Shown here in pieces: positions 6,041 to 8,235 of a stretch of DNA of 8,235 nucleotides; the first letter of the stretch is position 1, and every line of letters begins with the position of its first letter. A program made the translations under genes and the position numbers. The notes below the pieces were generated by a model, which saw only the letters and a program-made list of their open reading frames with translations, searched no databases and was not told the DNA's origin. Source of the DNA: Oscillospiraceae bacterium (GTDB lineage: Bacteria > Bacillota > Clostridia > Oscillospirales > Oscillospiraceae); NCBI GenBank assembly GCA_031260745.1, contig JAISKY010000182.1, positions 1-8,235 of the forward strand, in the 5' to 3' direction.

Positions 6041-7183
6041 TTACTTGTTGGTAAATCCGGCTACGCCCGCCGCGCCGGTCGGATTGAACATCGCCCGAAT
6101 ATCGTCGTCAGTCAGGGTCACTCCGAAAAAGTCAGAGTAGTAATCGCGGACTTCCCGGTCCAAATCCATAGCCTCAAACAGCTCCGGGTACATTGTTTTT
6201 GCCATCCACTTCAGCGTAAGCGGAGTATCAATGCCCGGCGTATACGTTCGGTAAGCCCCGAGCGGGAGTTTGAACACCCGCCTATTTTTGACCGCGTTAA
6301 CCTCGCTCCAGTCATCGCCGCCTATGCGGTTAAAGTACAAATCGTCGGGGAGGGCGGCGGTGAAGTTCGTGATGTAGATGATTTCGGGGTCCCACGCGTA
6401 GACTTGCTCCATATTGATAACGGCGTTGACGCCGACCTCGGTCATATCCTCGGCGACGTTGATACCTCCGGCGGCGGTAATCCAATATTGCCCGAAAAAG
6501 TTTTTACCGGACGTAACCATAACAGTTTCGTCGTACTGGTACAGGAACATCGCTCGCCGACGCTCGTCATCGGGAATGTCGCCGACTTTATCGGTAATCT
6601 CCGCGAGTACGCTGCCGCTGTACTCCGAAACTCCGGAAACGCGGCTTTCGCCGGGGAAAACCTGCTCGATTATCTCAAGCCACTTGTCGAACGTAACAAT
6701 TGCGTCAAAGTTCCATTTGGTGGCGTGTATTCCGATTGCGGGTATGCCCGCCTCGATAAGCGCCTCTTTCTGAGCGGCGCTTGCGGCGTTATAGAACACC
6801 ACGTCCGGAGCGAGCTTTAGCAGTTCCTCCGCGTTGAGCACATCGCCCTGAATCCACCCGGTATCGGCGTTAAGTATCTCCGGAAACAATTTGCCGAGAG
6901 TACCGCTTTCGGCGGCGGACATCGAAACGGAGTGCATACCGACGATTTTCTCCGCTGAACCGAGGTACATCGAGATAAACGCCGGCAACGGATAAATCGA
7001 CGTTACCGCCACGCGGTTAATCGCGGAGGGCAGCGTTACAGTATCGCCGTTGTGGTCAACGATAATTCTGCCGACGGGAGTTTCAGTTTGCGCTGCGGGA
7101 GTTTGCGCGGTCCGCGTACAACCGTAAAGCGAAAAAACAGCGTACAGCATAATCACGCAAAGCGTTATAAGTTTCCTAAACAC
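6041..7183 (-). CDS. Substrate-binding lipoprotein of an iron-complex/corrinoid ABC importer
   Basis: This cluster A (Peripla_BP_2, FecB/BtuF-like) binding protein captures a metal complex outside the cell membrane and delivers it to the permease. The N-terminus from GTG at 7183 reads MFRKLITLCVIMLYAVFSLYGC: a positive start, a hydrophobic core and a lipobox LYGC with the lipidated Cys at residue 22. A Thr/Ala/Gln-rich linker follows. The binding domain begins at RIIVDHNGDTVTLPSAINRV, with further typical stretches NAEELLKLAPDVVFY and PEIIYITNF. The protein has 380 residues. I chose GTG because AAAGGA lies just upstream and the signal peptide then starts properly. The same frame is open to a TTG at 7276, but that would add 31 unsuited residues and run through an inverted repeat. 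The ligand is unknown. The position behind an iron-rich hydrogenase fits iron supply, but that is only suggestive. Confidence 0.9.
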   Translation of the reverse strand: MFRKLITLCVIMLYAVFSLYGCTRTAQTPAAQTETPVGRIIVDHNGDTVTLPSAINRVAVTSIYPLPAFISMYLGSAEKIVGMHSVSMSAAESGTLGKLFPEILNADTGWIQGDVLNAEELLKLAPDVVFYNAASAAQKEALIEAGIPAIGIHATKWNFDAIVTFDKWLEIIEQVFPGESRVSGVSEYSGSVLAEITDKVGDIPDDERRRAMFLYQYDETVMVTSGKNFFGQYWITAAGGINVAEDMTEVGVNAVINMEQVYAWDPEIIYITNFTAALPDDLYFNRIGGDDWSEVNAVKNRRVFKLPLGAYRTYTPGIDTPLTLKWMAKTMYPELFEAMDLDREVRDYYSDFFGVTLTDDDIRAMFNPTGAAGVAGFTNK

Positions 7184-7225
7184 AATATAGTTCCTTTGAA
7201 TGGTATTTTCGGGACAGCTAACGAA

Positions 7226-7271
7226 CGTCCCTGCGGTAATACTGCTATCGGACATAACTACCGCAGGGACG
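7226..7271. repeat. Perfect 13-bp inverted repeat with 20-base loop
   Basis: The left arm CGTCCCTGCGGTA (7226-7238) and the right arm TACCGCAGGGACG (7259-7271) pair without a mismatch around a 20-base loop. It lies in the gap between the hydrogenase and the binding-protein gene, 43 bases before the GTG start. No T run follows on either strand, so it is not a classical intrinsic terminator. GGGAC at 7211-7215 can pair with GTCCC at 7227-7231, giving a second, weaker hairpin that excludes the first. It could be a transcript-stabilising or attenuating hairpin, an operator, or a copy of a dispersed palindromic repeat. Confidence 0.8.
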
Positions 7272-7295
7272 GACAAAGCGGGGTTTACGAACTAA

Positions 7296-8235
7296 TCAGA
7301 ACCTCGCGCGTTTTTTGTAATGCGTGTGCAATAGCTCGTGAGCCGTATGCGAGCCGGGTTCCTTCAAAAGTTCCTCATATAGCCGAATTATCAGCGGGTT
7401 CTCGTGGGATTTCCGAATCGCGCTGTTGCGGTCGGCCTCGTACAGCGCCGCCGCTCTTGCGGATTTCAGGTCAACTATGTTACGGACGGACGCGGGCTGA
7501 ACGGGTTGACCTCCGCCGTTGATACACCCTCCGGGGCAACCCATAATCTCGATAAAATGGTATTGCTTTTCGCCGCTTTTAACAGCCTCCAACAGCGTTG
7601 ACGCGTTTTGAAGTCCGGAGGCGACGGCGACGTTAATGTCAAGTCCGGCGACGTGGTATGTCGCCTCTTTTATGCCTTTTGTGCCGCGAACCTCCGTATA
7701 GTCTACGGATTCGGATTTCTCGCCCGTAAGCGACTCTACCGCAGTGCGTAACGCAGCCTCCATAACGCCGCCCGTCGTGCCGAAAATTGTCGCGGCTCCG
7801 GTGCCTTCGCCTAACAGCGCGTCGAAATGCTCGTCGGGTAACTGCGGAAACATAATGCCGGCGCGTTTAATCATACGGCTGATTTCACGCGTGGTTAACG
7901 CTACGTCAACGTCGGTAACTCCGTGTTCGTTTTCGTGGTCGCGCCCGACCTCGAATTTTTTTGCCGTGCAGGGCATAACGCTTGCGACAAAGACGTCTTT
8001 GGGGTCGATGCCTTTCCTTTCGGCGTACCAGGTTTTAGCAATCGCGCCGAACATCTGCTGAGGCGATTTGCACGTTGAGAGATTCGGGATAAACTCCGGA
8101 TATTTATGCTCGCAGAATTTAACCCAGCCGGGTGAACACGAGGTTATAAGCGGCAGTACGCCGTCTCCGCGAACACGGCTGAGGAACTCGTTAGCTTCCT
8201 CCATAATGGTGAGGTCGGCAGAAAAATTCGTATCG
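7296..8235 (-). CDS. hydA: [FeFe] hydrogenase catalytic subunit, C-terminal part
   Basis: The gene enters from beyond the right edge; 312 residues are visible, starting DTNFSADLTIMEEA. It interconverts H2 with protons and electrons at the H-cluster. The three H-cluster signatures are present: L1 as TSCSPGW, L2 as MPCTAKKFE and L3 as MGCPGGCINGGGQP. The C-terminal small-subunit domain follows (RKSHENP, AHELLHTHY). ATTRE-like and GATGG-like family stretches appear as LTTREISRMI and GTTGGVMEAALR. Residues such as SCKSPQQMFG-type (here TCKSPQQMFG) support the NADP-reducing HndD/HydA group, but the N-terminal FeS domains that would show the electron route are outside the window. In L1 the second Cys of the CpI-type TSCCPGW is Ser here. 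I recall TSCSPGW in NAD(P)-linked group A enzymes but cannot verify it. The gene ends in TGA at 7296. An internal ATG at 8202-8204 is not the real start. Confidence 0.95.
   Translation of the reverse strand, partial: DTNFSADLTIMEEANEFLSRVRGDGVLPLITSCSPGWVKFCEHKYPEFIPNLSTCKSPQQMFGAIAKTWYAERKGIDPKDVFVASVMPCTAKKFEVGRDHENEHGVTDVDVALTTREISRMIKRAGIMFPQLPDEHFDALLGEGTGAATIFGTTGGVMEAALRTAVESLTGEKSESVDYTEVRGTKGIKEATYHVAGLDINVAVASGLQNASTLLEAVKSGEKQYHFIEIMGCPGGCINGGGQPVQPASVRNIVDLKSARAAALYEADRNSAIRKSHENPLIIRLYEELLKEPGSHTAHELLHTHYKKRARF

Noticed and set aside
5948..6820. A 290-codon plus-strand open frame
   Set aside because: It is antisense to the binding-protein gene, has no recognisable protein features and is explained by the GC-rich codon use of the real gene opposite.
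7226..7271. Intrinsic terminator of the hydrogenase gene
   Set aside because: The stem is strong, but no T run follows it on the minus strand (TTCGTTAGCTG), and the loop is long.
7184..7276. Longer binding-protein start at TTG 7276
   Set aside because: It would place 31 extra residues before a well-formed lipoprotein signal peptide, and the frame would cross the inverted repeat. GTG at 7183 has an AAAGGA site.
7184..7295. Cobalamin riboswitch ahead of the importer genes
   Set aside because: I looked for conserved B12-box-like sequence (GCCACTG type) and found none; the gap is too short for a full element.
1..8235. tRNA, rRNA, integrase or transposase genes
   Set aside because: I saw no tRNA-like cloverleaf sequence and no recombinase motif on either strand, so the idea of a mobile island rests on gene context only.

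Overview
The window looks like chromosomal DNA of a strictly anaerobic, fermentative bacterium, most likely of the Clostridia. The evidence is an [FeFe] hydrogenase of the NAD(P)-linked type, strong GGAGG-type ribosome binding sites and short intergenic gaps. The assignment is tentative because there is no rRNA or marker gene. Every gene I can support lies on the minus strand, so the order below runs from the right end of the window to the left.

Right part (about 5017-8235): the C-terminal 312 residues of an [FeFe] hydrogenase catalytic subunit enter from beyond the window. A 112-base gap follows that contains a perfect 13-bp inverted repeat. Next come a lipoprotein solute-binding protein and a BtuC/FecCD permease, 1 base apart, which form two thirds of an iron-complex or corrinoid importer. 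The ATP-binding subunit that should complete the transporter is not in the window.

Middle (about 4524-5016): directly behind the permease stop codon is a short palindromic and repetitive sequence. Then comes an orphan 128-codon reading frame with a TPR-like C-terminus and no clear start, followed by a good sigma-70-type promoter (TTGTAA, 17 bp, TATACT). This looks like the edge of an accessory segment inserted behind the transporter.

Left part (1-4523): a type I restriction-modification operon in the order HTH protein, hsdM, hsdS, hsdR (the last truncated by the window edge). The small excisionase-family HTH protein is in a frame with no ATG start; the best-placed start behind its Shine-Dalgarno is ATA. 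HsdM is a long 811-residue form with intact SAM and NPPF motifs. HsdS is split in two by a one-base loss at the central conserved repeat. HsdR shows an intact PD-(D/E)xK nuclease site in the visible N-terminal 240 residues. HsdM2S modifies the target and HsdR adds ATP-driven translocation and cleavage. The split specificity gene is what decides whether this system still works and which sequence it reads.

I found no clearly new system. The points most worth a second look are the split hsdS, the non-ATG HTH gene, the transporter without an ATPase at a repeat-marked junction, and the inverted repeat ahead of the binding-protein gene.
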